From NCBI RefSeq assembly GCF_019279795.1, contig NC_056750.1:693760425-693824424 (forward strand): a DNA stretch of 64,000 bases, in the 5' to 3' direction. The notes below the pieces were generated by a model. That model searched no databases and was not told the DNA's origin. It saw nothing but the letters and a program-made list of their open reading frames with translations. A program made the translations under genes and the position numbers. The stretch comes from Protopterus annectens (Eukaryota; Chordata; Ceratodontiformes; Protopteridae). Shown here in pieces: positions 46,674 to 56,939 of this stretch (position 1 is its first letter; each line of letters begins with the position of its first letter).

Positions 46674-46721
46674 GCTATGGATATGCATATTTCAGCCTTG
46701 TTATGACCTTGTCAGCATAGC
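46674..46721 (-). ncRNA. Type I hammerhead ribozyme, copy 1 (core G8 mutated)
   Basis: Read on the minus strand: stem I GCTATG (46721-46716), core CTGACAA, stem II GGTC-ATAACAA-GGCT, GAA, stem III ATATGCATAT, C17, then stem I' CATAGC (46679-46674). Stem I is a perfect 6-bp helix and stem III has 3 bp closed by TGCA, the short form seen in PLE and retrozyme hammerheads. The core reads CTGACAA where CTGANGA is required, so G8 is A and this copy should not self-cleave. Predicted cleavage would follow the C at 46680. Confidence 0.75.
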
Positions 46722-46818
46722 ATAAGCAGAGTATTTGACTAAGCATAAGAAACACAGGGTTGTTATACCCAGCTGATGTCCATTATCATTAGGGTGACTG
46801 CAAAATATCCCAACTAAC

Positions 46819-47096
46819 AATACAATAAACAAGTGCCAGAGGACGTTGTAACTCGGTCCAAGCAGTTTATTCCACAAACTTTTAAAATCACATAAAATGT
46901 TAAAGCAAACGATAACTTGTATTAACGCTCTTACAACAACAGTTCAGTATGCGTTTTCGTCCTTGTACTGAACTGTTGTTGTAAGAGCGTTAATACAAGT
47001 TATCGTTTGCTTTAACATTTTATGTGATTTTAAAAGTTTGTGGAATAAACTGCTTGGACCGAGTTACAACGTCCTCTGGCACTTGTTTATTGTATT
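46819..47096. repeat. Perfect inverted repeat, 131-bp arms, 16-bp spacer
   Basis: By eye the left arm 46819-46949 is the exact reverse complement of 46966-47096. The lack of mismatches points to a very recent origin or to copying of one arm from the other. Confidence 0.95.
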
Positions 47097-47130
47097 TTTG
47101 GTCTTTTGAAGTGCTGGTACCTTTTCTTTG
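46821..47130 (+). mobile_element. Penelope-like fold-back insertion (310 bp) with 14-bp target duplication
   Basis: A perfect 131-bp inverted repeat (46819-46949 and 46966-47096) surrounds a 16-base spacer, followed by a tail containing TTTGAAGTGCTGGTACC. It is flanked by ATCCCAACTAACAA at 46807-46820 and 47131-47144. On the minus strand the spacer reads AAGGACGAAAACGCA, matching the 3' half of a hammerhead (stem II, GAAA, stem III start). The tail resembles the PLE 3' end at about 650 (TTGAAGTGCC). The other arm of the host repeat (47486-47512) retains the unoccupied site. PLE assignment is by motif. Confidence 0.68.
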
Positions 47131-47590
47131 ATCCCAACTAACAAATTAAAACAAAGAGTGAGAAGGTCATACTGAACAAAACAATCAGTAAAAACTAAAT
47201 GAAAACTCCAGCCAAGCTAGAACTTCCAATAAGTGACCTCCCAAACCTCCTGTAACAGTAGTGGGGACTGAAATTGTCCATTAAAATGACTTCAAATGTA
47301 AAAGTCATGGGCAATCAGAATTGCCATATAGCTGAAACACCTGATGTTCATAAGGGTCATTTGCATATATCCTATGTGCCTCTGTCACAGGAGGTTTGGG
47401 AGGTCAATCACTGGAAGTTCTAGCTTGTCTGGAGTTTTCATTTAGTTTTTACTGATTGTTTTTTTCAGTGTGACCTTCTCTTTGTTTTAATTTGTTAGTT
47501 GGGATATTTTGCAGTCACCCTAATGATAATGGACATAAGCTGAGTATAACAACCCTGTGTTTCTTATGCTTAGTCAAACACTCTCCTTAT

Positions 47591-47638
47591 GCTCTGCTGA
47601 CGAGGTCATAACAAGGCTGAAATATGCATATCTATAGC
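47591..47638 (+). ncRNA. Type I hammerhead ribozyme, copy 2 (core intact, stem I weakened)
   Basis: Stem I GCTCTG, core CTGACGA, stem II GGTC-ATAACAA-GGCT, GAA, stem III ATATGCATAT, C17 at 47632, stem I' TATAGC. All invariant core bases (C3 U4 G5 A6, G8 A9, G12 A13 A14, A15.1-U16.1) are present. Stem I has one mismatch and one G-U pair, whereas copy 1 has a perfect stem I but a broken core, so the two copies together imply a fully consensus parent. Activity is untested. Confidence 0.78.
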
Positions 47639-47968
47639 TAATGTGTTTTGCTTTATTGGCCTGAAATTATCCATTAAAACGACTTTAAACTTAAAATTCA
47701 AGGGCAATCAGAATCACCATATAGCTGAAACACTTGATGTTCACAAGGTTCATTTGCATAGATCCCTAATTTTTGGAATTTATTTTTCTGATTTTCAGAC
47801 TGGAAACCAAAACCAGTAACTAAATTTGCAGACAAGTGCAAAGTAGGAATTAGTGTCAAGTCCCCTCTGATACCATAATCCTTCAACAAGAAGTTATCAT
47901 GTAAATAACTAGTGTACTGAATATGGACTCAAATGCAAAAAAAAACTGCGATATTGTCACATTTGGTA

Positions 47969-48098
47969 GACCCTTCCTCCTTATTACACAGCATAGACAA
48001 AATTCCACTTCAAGATGAAAATGTTCGGGATCTTGGGTTAGGGATGGTAGTTCCCTCTCTTTCGATCATCATGTGACAACAGTAGTTAGAATGGGTCT
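47969..48098 (-). repeat. Outer inverted repeat, right arm (partner 45898-46026)
   Basis: Inverted match to the left arm with small indels (an extra GATCGA-like stretch near 48063). It ends at GGGTCT at 48098, directly before L2-like sequence. Confidence 0.88.
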
Positions 48099-48132
48099 TC
48101 AGATATCCTCCCTACAGAATACCTAAAACTAT

Positions 48133-49800
48133 TTGCTGGCCCTGTGCCTTTCGCAATTAATAGATTATCTCAGGAAGCATACTTCAAATATACGTTTGGG
48201 AAAAAAAGAATCTTACATCCTCCCACTACACAAATGTGACCTATCATCTCATAGGAACGATTCCAAAATCCACATTTCCACTGATTTGATTGGATATCTA
48301 CCAAAAGCTTTGTTTACTCTATCTCAGTCTTATTTAATAGATCATTCCAGGAAGTGTACTTCTCTAATACTTGCCGAAAAAAATCTTACATCCTCCTACT
48401 ACAAAAAGGTGACCCATTCTCTGATATTTCTATCTTCAGACTCATAGCAATTCTGTCCCCATCCCAAAAATATCAGAGGAATGCGTCACTCACTCATAAC
48501 TGTTAGCTTTCCTTTTCAACCACAATCTCCTCTCCCCATGTCAAGTAGATTCCCACCCTGTCACAGCACCGACGCAGCTCTTCTCTCATTTCTCAACACT
48601 GTAAGTACCATTAGAAACAAAATATCCTAGTCTCGTCAGTAATCCTTTACCACTTTAAAACCTTTAATACACTCACACTTCTTTATATTTCACAGAATCG
48701 CCAAGATATGCTTCTCAGCCAAAGTCATCATATGATCTAAATCCTATGCTGTCCTTTAGAACTCAGAGTAGAATATGACTAGAAGCATCCTTCATGTTCC
48801 AAAGCATTCCAGTCTGTGTCTACCAAAGATTCTTGTTCCACTTCACTTCAACATATTCATCAACAATCTGTCTACTGCACTAACCAACTACACTCTGCCA
48901 GTAAGTAGATGGCCACCACCATCTGTCCAGCTCATCTCTGAAATTCAAAGTGTCATTTAGCTTTCCTTCAGTTCTGTGGAAACCTGGATTCCGGAATCTG
49001 TCCTAATCCTAAACCCCAGAAAACTAAAAGTATATGCTTTGCACCTAAATCAGTAAAAACAGTGGTCAGCCCACTTACCATTCAATCATCTGATGGCACA
49101 TTAATCGAACTATACCACAGTAAACTGCCTGGAGCCTGTATTTTGATCACTTAAAATCTGATCTACAGATTCACAAAGTAACCAATAAGACAAAGTAAAA
49201 TTTGGTATGATCTACTGAGCCAAAAAAAATTGTCTTATCAACCATGGAAAGCTACTGCTGCTGTCTACATTATCCCTGTCATATGACTCTGCAATCTTTA
49301 CAGAACTGCACTCAACACAACTCTCAATTTGAGCAATCATGCAGCATGATTGCTAAGTTTGCCACCTGCCTTCCTTACAGAGCACAACACAGTATAGCTA
49401 TCAGACAGCTAACCTGGCTCACCTTTCCCAACTTCCTCAAAATGAAACAATTAAATAGCACAAAAATCCTTCACATGCCACAAGCCTGTCCCTCTCTTTC
49501 AGCAGTCTACTGCAAAAGTGTATCACTTTTCCTACTCTCCGTTCATCAGAAAAATGTCTGGTAGATGTGACTCCCTCACAGAACTCTCATGAGGACTCGC
49601 TGTATGCTTGTCACATAGCAAAACAGTACAACTTCCTCCCAACATCCTTCCACTAATAAATGCACCAAAAATCTTCAAACAGAATCCAAAACCATTCCTT
49701 CTTGAGACACATCGGTGTCACCTATCTTCTGCCTCTGCTTCTACCTGTTCCCACATAACAGCCATGCTATTGCACATTTCTTGGACAGTCTTACTACCAC
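48133..49800 (+). pseudogene. L2 ORF2 remnant: reverse transcriptase and C-terminal region
   Basis: LGKKESYILPLHKCD is the RT opening (compare YTIPTHKGG in the other L2), and it is partly repeated as AEKNLTSSYYKKVTH by a 177-bp tandem duplication. At 48775-48960 LVPLHFNIFINNLSTAL corresponds to the PLLFN box. The YVDD box that should follow reads VDGHHH after a stop, so it is destroyed. The C-terminal block 49244-49564 reads MIAKFATCLPYRAQHSIAIRQ, and 49608-49859 has QLPPNILPLINAPKIFKQN. Multiple stops and frameshifts; dead copy. Confidence 0.6.
48157..48420 (+). repeat. Imperfect tandem duplication, period 177 bp, inside the LINE
   Basis: TTAATAGATTATCTCAGGAAG at 48157 recurs as TTAATAGATCATTCCAGGAAG at 48334, followed in both by AATCTTACATCCTCC and GTGACC. 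Confidence 0.82.
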
Positions 49801-50389
49801 TACTTATCCTAAACACACATCTCTCTGCCCACCACATACCTCTTATTCCTCATAACTAATCACTCCCAGAAATTCATCTCACACTAACCATCTTCTCTTT
49901 CTTTATACACGGCTCTCCTTTCCGCTATATCACAGTATATCACTCATGCTCACACTCTCTCTCTGCATTCTTACACACTTGCAGCAGCCTAACCTGGGTA
50001 TACAGTTATCACTACTCTCTCAGTACTTGAATGCCTAACTTTCTCTAATACTGTTTTTGTAATAAAATGTATTTTTAAGTATGTGTATTGTACAGTGCAG
50101 CCACCAGAAGTGTTGTCTTAATTTGTATACAAAATTCACTTTAATGTGTCTGCGTAGTAGTACCACTTCCAAAACTGCATTTGTATACTTTTAATAAAAC
50201 TTTCACTTTAATGTATGTGTATTGCACAGTGCAGTTCATTCATTGCTGAACTGTTGATATGTCTGTTATAACCTTATGTCTACTTTTGATTTAATAGATG
50301 TTTTTCACATTGTCATAATGATTTTGTATGTGTAACCATTGAGCTTTTCCTCAGGAATTTTGCTGAAAAGACTTTTCCTACAGACTCTT

Positions 50390-53120
50390 GAGGGAGGCCT
50401 AAATTTAGCTGATAAAGCCTTAAAGAATCTAGTCATAAGCAACCACCTACACATCCAGAATGCAAGCAATACTCTGAACACCAACGCCAAGGAAAAAATT
50501 TCCACCATAGAATAAATAGGACCTGCTGATGAAATAGTCTCTCTCACTCAAAGAATCCCTAATTCCATAGACTTTTAAGGCATAAAGGAAAGTAGCTTCC
50601 TGAGCCTATTTAAGCAGGACTTGTATGAATGGACATAAAACCATAAATGTACCTCTGATCTGGCCTCCTCGAACCCGAACATAATTCCTAAAGCAAAAAA
50701 AAAAAATACTATTAAAAATACAGATCATGGTTAGTTGCACAGTATTGGAGAGGAGTTTCCAGCTTGGAAGAGGACATTTAGCATTCAGTTGCTTAATGTA
50801 GTGGCTCGGTATTGTATTATTGCCAGTCACTCTGTCCTTTACAAGCTAATGCCAAATTATTTTAAAGACTCAATGAATAGTTTTTAATCTAGATTTCTAA
50901 ATGCAACTAATGTCATAAAATCGATCAACTGGCTAATGTTGCACCATTTTACATATGCTAATGAGGCTGCCAATTTACCAAGCAATTAAAAATTCAAAGC
51001 AAATAATGTAATACTTGCATGAAGACTCCTATTTGCTGTGAATGACTCATGAACTATTAAACCTTTTCAAGCAAAGAGGTAGTGTGTGAAAGAAGTAGAA
51101 ACCCAATACCTAGCAGATAATATTGAATATATAGCTCTACATATATAAGCCCTCCAGAAATAAGGTGTTTCAAAGCAAACGTACCTCAGCAGCATACAGA
51201 CTGATGCAATCACTGACTCTAGTCAAAATTTGTAACTTTTGACTTCCTATTAAAATGTTAGGATTCTTAATGTCAAATGCTGACACACTGAAAAAGAGAG
51301 GACAAAAATACAGAAGTAAAGTAAATGTCAAGCATTTCTTCTTTAAACAACTTTTATGTGGTGGGGCAATCCCCCCTATACTCAGCAATGTGGGGGTAAG
51401 CTCACAACCCCTGAACTTATATATATGAACTCCAAGTTGACAAACCTCTGAGAAAAGGGAATATGTCTAGAAATGGCAAGCTTGGACTTGATATATGTCA
51501 ATCCTTTTTTTTTGGCCATTCACTGCCTATATTATGGGGCTTGCTGAAACAGATCCTGACATCTCAGATGGTTAATGTAACGTTTCTTAGATACCACAGG
51601 TTTATATACCAAGTAGCCCATACAGTCCACCACCATTTAAGAGTTGCATCTTATACTTCTTCCTGAGAAAGAACTCTCTTAAACTAGCAGAGTGTTACAA
51701 TCCTTACCCAACCAGAGGACAATATTCATGTCTCCTAAAACTATTTGATGAGGTGCTATTCCCCCCACCCACCATATATGCCATCTTTTCAACCTGCCCT
51801 TCCTGCTGAACAAATCTCTTTTACCGAAATGTGCCAACTGCCAAATCTCTGTAATTTTCATCCAGTTTGTCTGGTGCTTCTAGGTAAATTACTATAGAAA
51901 GCAACGTGCAATCAGTTTTACCCATTTATCTGCGAGTAATTTTTTTATTTTTCAACTCCAGCATGATTTATTAAAGATAGAAGCACACAGACTACCTTAA
52001 GAACATTTGACGCAGTTCTTGCAAATACCAGTAAATGCTACTCATGTTCACTTTCTAGACTCTACATATGCACTGTATTTGACTCAATAAATCCTGCAGT
52101 ACTAATTAACTCCAGTTTTATTTCCTTTGCCATTAAAAGGTTCCTTATTAGCTTTCTACAAATACAGGTGTGATGTTAGATATAACGATAATTATTCAGC
52201 CCCATAAAACATTACTGGAGGAGTAACAAAAACCTAACTGTATACCTTATCTTTTATATTCAGAGGGTTTTTCTTTGTTTTTATTTTTGGGAATAGCCCT
52301 CAATCACAAAACAGTCAAGACCACTTTAATTGCCTTGGAATCTGGGTAAACTATTGCTAATCCTTTGACGTATGTACAGAATTTACCAGACCAGAAGGTA
52401 ACAATCTTTTATTGGGCATCAAAAAACAATTTTATTTTTCCCTGATCTGATGTAGGTAAAAGCATGTTTGTCACAGTTCAAGTGAATCACAAAAGCCTGG
52501 CATTTTAACAGAGGTTTGTAAACTTTTTATATCCACTGTAAGTACAAAGATGATCCGTGGCAATATTTCCATAGTCTTCTGTTCTGAAAGTTTTTATACA
52601 CTTTTGTTAAAAGTCAACTGACTGGCCATCAAAGAGGGCTCAAGTCTACTACAGTCTTGCAGTTTATTTAGATTATTAAAATGGAATCTTTTCTTTTCTA
52701 CCTAATAGATTGAGTTGACAGTAAACTTTTATTCATTACACACTCATGTCCTAGTCCTTCATGTATCCTTAGAATAAACAATACAGGAATGATCCTTCAG
52801 TATCATTAGTAGACCTGAAACGTGGAGTATCATCTCTACCCTGTCTGAGTGGTGGTGTCAACTACTAACTGTTCTGAACTCAGTTAAACTTGCTTACTTA
52901 AAATGCGAAATGCCAGCATAGACATCACCTGAATATACTGTTTTGGATAACTTAACCTCTAATAGCATAAGTTTCTAGATTCTTCCTAACCTTATGACAT
53001 AGATACTATTAAGAAGCTCAACCTTATCACTGAGTATTGCTGGGAGACTAGTAATATTCACCATTAGTATATTATCCCAATGTATCCTAGGTAAAAAAAA
53101 ATTGTGATCACGCATTTAAT
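50390..53120. other. No gene recognised; weak fold-back family trace
   Basis: A+T-rich DNA. Near 51358-51450, GGGGCAATCCCCCC, AAGCTCACAACCCC and TATATATGAACTCCAAG resemble the palindrome at 62.59-62.65 kb. Nothing else recognisable. Confidence 0.45.
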
Positions 53121-53129
53121 CGATCATAC

Positions 53130-54860
53130 AGCTTTAAAGACTGACAGGAAAGTAAGAGAAGCATATTTCAGAAACATGGATAAGTTGGGCTAGGTGTCTG
53201 CCATGCCACCTGTCATTGTTAATGTGGCAGTACGTGTTTAGATCTGTAGAGTTGATGCTTGCTTTACCACCAGTTCTTTTTGGGTGAAGGAGTTCAAAGA
53301 ATGAGGGGTTGTGCACTGCACAGAAGACGTAAATAGACAGGGCTGCTGATGGAGCCTATATGAAACTGAGTAGAGGACAGAGACTATTAGTCTATGAGAC
53401 TAGATAAGGATGTTAAGACTTGAGATATGTTTTATGAGGAAACATTGACATGTCTCGAGTTAGTTTAGGTACTTAGTGGGTTACATGTCAAAGGTGGCAT
53501 ATTCAGTGACTGACCTAATAAAGCAGGAATAAAGTGGAAATACAGCTTCTGTGGACCTTGACAGGATGCCATGATGGATAAGCTATAGAAGGTAAAATGA
53601 TTTTGTAACTATCAGAGATGTGATGGCCAAAGAAGAGCCTGTTATCAGCATAGGTACCCAAGTTCTGATGACTGGATAAGATTTAAATTGACTTTTGTAT
53701 ATTGTATGTGATACAGATGGTGAATTTACCAAAAGAAGCCACGTAGCATTTATTAGTGTTGAAGGTATGCCCATGATTAAAATGTAAATCTTTTGTTTGG
53801 TCCAGCCCTTACTGGATAACTTGAGTACTGAAAAGAAATTTAATAACTAACATGAGTTTGCAGTCATCATCAAACATGGTTAGCCATAGCCTGCTGATAT
53901 TAACTTTCATATCAGAGAAGTATATGACATAGGGACATCGCTAATAGCATTTTATTTCAAGGGAAAATACTTCTGGCCTTAACAGTATGGATATAGTCAC
54001 ATAGAACGTTAGTTATCTAATTAACTGTATGTGTGTTAATGCTGAGTTTGGAGAGTTTGTCAAATGTGGCATTATGGAGGAATAGAATTGCATGCCTTTT
54101 CAATTCCCAGTAGGCAATATGGATTGTATGCCCTTTATAAATGATCTTAGAAACACTCTAGAGGAACTCATCCAGAATGAATAGACATGACCTACATTTT
54201 ACAAATCTAAACTGGCACATTTCCAGGAATAAAGGATCACATATTTTGTTATCTTCGAGTTAACCTGCAATATGTTTCATAGTCTTGCAAATAATAATAG
54301 GCTAATAGCCCTATAATTCTCCAGATCAGGAGGGGGGCCACCTTTATCCAAAGACATTACAACAGCTGTTCTCTGCATCTGTGGGATGTACGTAGTGGAG
54401 AGATTTGGGTTGAAGACTTGATAATGAGATTTTGCTGAATGGGACTTGGTATTTTTAATAGACATCCAGGGATATTGCCATGACCCACTGAACAGTTATT
54501 TTTAATGTCTGACAGTGTCAAAAAGACTTGGGCAAGAGTAATTTCAGGAAGGTAGATGTCAGAGAGAATGAGGAGAGATGGCGGGTGGGGTCAGTTGGAA
54601 AATCATTAGTTTACAAGAATATTATCAGTATCATTGGTTTCATGGAAGAAAATAATTTTACAGGTAGGTTCAGTACAGAATTTTTATTCTTTGATTACTA
54701 ATATAGCTGAAAAATGCCTTACAGTTGTCTTGTGAATTGGTTGTAACTCTTAAATTCATTACTAGCTTTCAATTCCTAATTGTAAGCTTTCAGGGACTTG
54801 CCATCTTTAAATCCTTTTATCACAATGAAGTGGAGACCTTTTATAGATAGAACCTTTATA
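53130..54860 (-). pseudogene. LINE remnant (CR1/L2 group), reverse transcriptase pieces
   Basis: Minus-strand pieces from right to left: QVPESLQLGIESSNEFKS near 54770 (pre-RT), IPQMQRTAVVMSLDKGGPPP then DLENYRAISLL near 54390-54300 (RT box equivalent to VIPLHKGG and RNYQPISL), a broken palm, and SNQNLGTYADNRLFFGHHI near 53670-53620. A C-terminal piece, ELLHPKRTGGKASINS, lies near 53290. Order and spacing fit one decayed LINE of about 1.7 kb. Clade uncertain. Confidence 0.58.
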
Positions 54861-55162
54861 TCTTAAGTAATTTGTTGATGTTGGAGTGCCATTGTATGAC
54901 TTTAGTTTTAAACATGTCATTATGCATGCATCAGATGACTGAAGATATCTTATTATATGATCTGTCTAAGAGGAAGGTATATTCAGAGGAACAGGCATCA
55001 GCCTCAGGTGAAAGGTTTGTTGGGCAGCTATGCCATTTGCAATTACTAATAAGCTCAGTAAATGGCAAGTAACTTGTTTTGGAGAAATCCCTGAAAGAAA
55101 TTGAGTTATCGGTTATGAAGCATCTTTCCAGGTAAAAGGTCACAGCTTGATGTTTATGTTTA

Positions 55163-55415
55163 CAGCATTGGCGCCTCACAGCAAGAGGTTCTGCTGTTCG
55201 ATTCTTGGCTGGAGATCCTTCTGTGTGGAGTCTGCATGTCCTCCCCGCGGTCGGGTGATGCTAAAGACACGCAGGTAGGTGTGAGCGTGAATGAGCATGC
55301 CTTCTTTGAAGGTTGGGCATTGGGCTGGCAACTCGGCACCGTAAAAATCCACTGCCAATTATGAGTTGACCGGAGTTCCACTGTGGCGACCCCTAACCGA
55401 GAAAAGCAGAAAGAC
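55163..55415 (+). mobile_element. tRNA-derived SINE, copy 2
   Basis: The head GCGCCTCACAGCAAGAGG precedes a canonical pol III B box GTTCGATTC (55196-55204). The body has TGTGTGGAGTCTGCATG, CAACTCGGCACCG and AAAAATCCACTGCCAAT, and the tail is TGTGGCGACCCCTAACCGAG with GCAGAAAGAC. It aligns with the minus-strand copy at 19.35 kb, and its tail matches the RTE-like LINE tail at 8434-8475. Confidence 0.82.
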
Positions 55416-55574
55416 TTTTTATATATAGAGTTTTACATATATACAAATATATTTTTTACCATTATATATAGATTTGCTTTAATTTTTCTTAACTAAATAG
55501 ATAAAATGAATGCAATAATAATACAAACAAGAAATAACTATATACAGTATGTCTCTACTAAGCCCATAAGGCAG

Positions 55575-55939
55575 GCCACCACAAATCCAACATTCTGGTC
55601 ATTGGAGACTCCATTTTGAGATGCACTGATATCCTTCTCACCAGGCTGAGTAAGGAAAACATCACAGTCAGCTGCTTATCAGGGGCCATGATCTGCCATA
55701 TTACGCACACACTCCTGTCACTGGACAAGTATGACTCCATCATAGTCCATGTGGGTGTAAATGACCTGAGACATACCTCCCTAAATTATATGAAGAGAGC
55801 TATCATGGAGCTCTCTGAATATATGTCCAAGGTTGGTATGAGCTTAACACTGATAAGCATTCAGCCTTCTCCAAGGAAGATGCTCAATATGAACAGAAGA
55901 TGGCTGACTTTAATAACTGGCGTAGTTCTAAGGGGCTGA
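55575..55939 (+). pseudogene. CR1 ORF1 SGNH/GDSL esterase domain
   Basis: The frame reads SNILVIGDSILRCTDIL, with the GDS catalytic serine block intact, then ITVSCLSGAMI, then VHVGVNDLRHTSLNYMK (GxND block with catalytic asparagine) and ISIQPSPRKM. It is open from about 55575 to 55939 and stops before the D-x-x-H block; downstream, LPGMFGTSPYRPLNIS in another frame is the decayed end. The serine block here completes the picture from the other CR1 copy, where GDS has become DDS and D-x-x-H is intact. Confidence 0.78.
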
Positions 55940-56139
55940 AATATTGGTCAGCATGAAAGGAGGTAGTCAACAGACTACGTTGTTTTGCCAGGAATGTTTG
56001 GCACCTCTCCCTATAGGCCTTTGAATATTAGCTAAAACATTGTCCTTCCCCATAATGCCTTTTCAGGCAATGCCAAATTGAAAGTACTTCTGACATACCA
56101 AATCAAAACCAAGAAAATCTAAGGTGTTACTGCTCAGTG

Positions 56140-56930
56140 TGCTAAGGGTCTAAGTAAAAAACTCTACTCCCTACAAGCTCTACTCATCCTAGAGAATGCT
56201 GACATCTGTGCAGTCATTAAACATGGATTAAGGCCATGAAGAGCACATAGGAAGTGCAAGACTATAATGCTTTCCACATATTTAGACCAGCTACTATGCA
56301 GACAGGGACTAAAGGTGGAAGTATCTTGATTCATGTAAAAATAAATATATTCATATGCTGGTCAAACAGGACAATGCACTTGAGCTTCACCACATTCAAG
56401 TCACCATAGGTAAAATCCCATACCACTTCCTTGCATACTGTATGTCCCCCTCTATGACTCAGGAAGCCCATGACATGTATTTAAACTTATTAGAAACACT
56501 CAACATCAAAACAATACCACATCCATTGGCGACTTTAATTATCCTGCTATTAACTGGGAATCTTATATGACACCAAATGTACAGCCAAAGTGATTCCTGA
56601 TATTGTAAACACAAACTACTTGGGCCAGATTGTTAGTACACCAACAGAGGTGCAAACATACTGGATAATGTCCTCACTAATATAGGAGAGTGCTGCAGAT
56701 TCCCCAGAGTAATGCCTTCTCTGGAAGGTCAAACCATACAATGGTCTCCTTTGAAGTAAAAATAAAACCTAGAACCCCAGCTAACCCTGACGTATTCGGG
56801 AACTACTCTAAGGCTAACTTTGGCAAAATTTCGAGCCCCCATAAATCCTGAGAACACTACTGATAATTTCGTAAACAACTCCAGTCAAAATCTTATTGAC
56901 TTAATGGATGTGAACAGGTATGGAAAATGT
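56140..56930 (+). pseudogene. CR1 ORF2 endonuclease remnant
   Basis: Pieces in order: LSKKLYSLQALLILENADIC and VIKHGL (corresponding to ENIDICAVTETWF, with TETW lost), ELHHIQVTIGKIPYHFLAY (compare LTLGKTAIHVVACY), SIGDFNYPAINWESY near 56525 with the D and N catalytic residues retained, and FGNYSKANFGKI near 56800, equal to the pre-RT start of the other copy. Frameshifts and stops are frequent. Confidence 0.7.
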
Positions 56931-56939
56931 TGGTGGCAT

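Larger units (their letters stand above)
46468..47760. mobile_element. Composite hammerhead-ribozyme repeat insertion (retrozyme-like) with 14-bp target duplication
   Basis: The insertion is flanked by GATCCCTAATTTTT at 46454-46467 and 47761-47774. With the nested insertion removed it reads X-Y-Z-X, then inverted Y-X-Z-Y. Here X begins AACTAAATGAAAACTCC, Y contains GACCCTTACGAACATC, and Z carries a hammerhead ribozyme. The unit period is 398 bp in the direct part (46471 to 47193, corrected for the insert) and 393 bp in the inverted part (47268 to 47661). Both arms are thus slices of one tandem array of about 395-bp units. There is no coding capacity. The structure fits a retrozyme copied from multimeric or circular RNA and inserted by LINE/PLE enzymes; a decayed satellite is the alternative. 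Confidence 0.72.
48100..50375 (+). mobile_element. L2-type LINE, second copy, 5'-truncated and decayed
   Basis: RT and C-terminal remnants run from about 48133 to 49800, then a long A+T-rich 3' UTR. At 50340 the tail GAGCTTTTCCTCAGGAA, TTTTGCTGAAAAG weakly matches the L2 tail at 43.87 kb. Same strand as the L2 at 40.56 kb, about 4.1 kb from its end, with the palindromic complex between. Confidence 0.62.
55560..56930 (+). mobile_element. CR1-type LINE fragment: ORF1 esterase and ORF2 endonuclease
   Basis: It is collinear with the CR1 at 22.65-27.66 kb but on the plus strand. It begins inside ORF1 just before the esterase serine and runs through the endonuclease to about the pre-RT region, where recognisable sequence ends near 56930. 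Both ends are truncated, unusual for a LINE, which normally keeps its 3' end. Confidence 0.75.
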
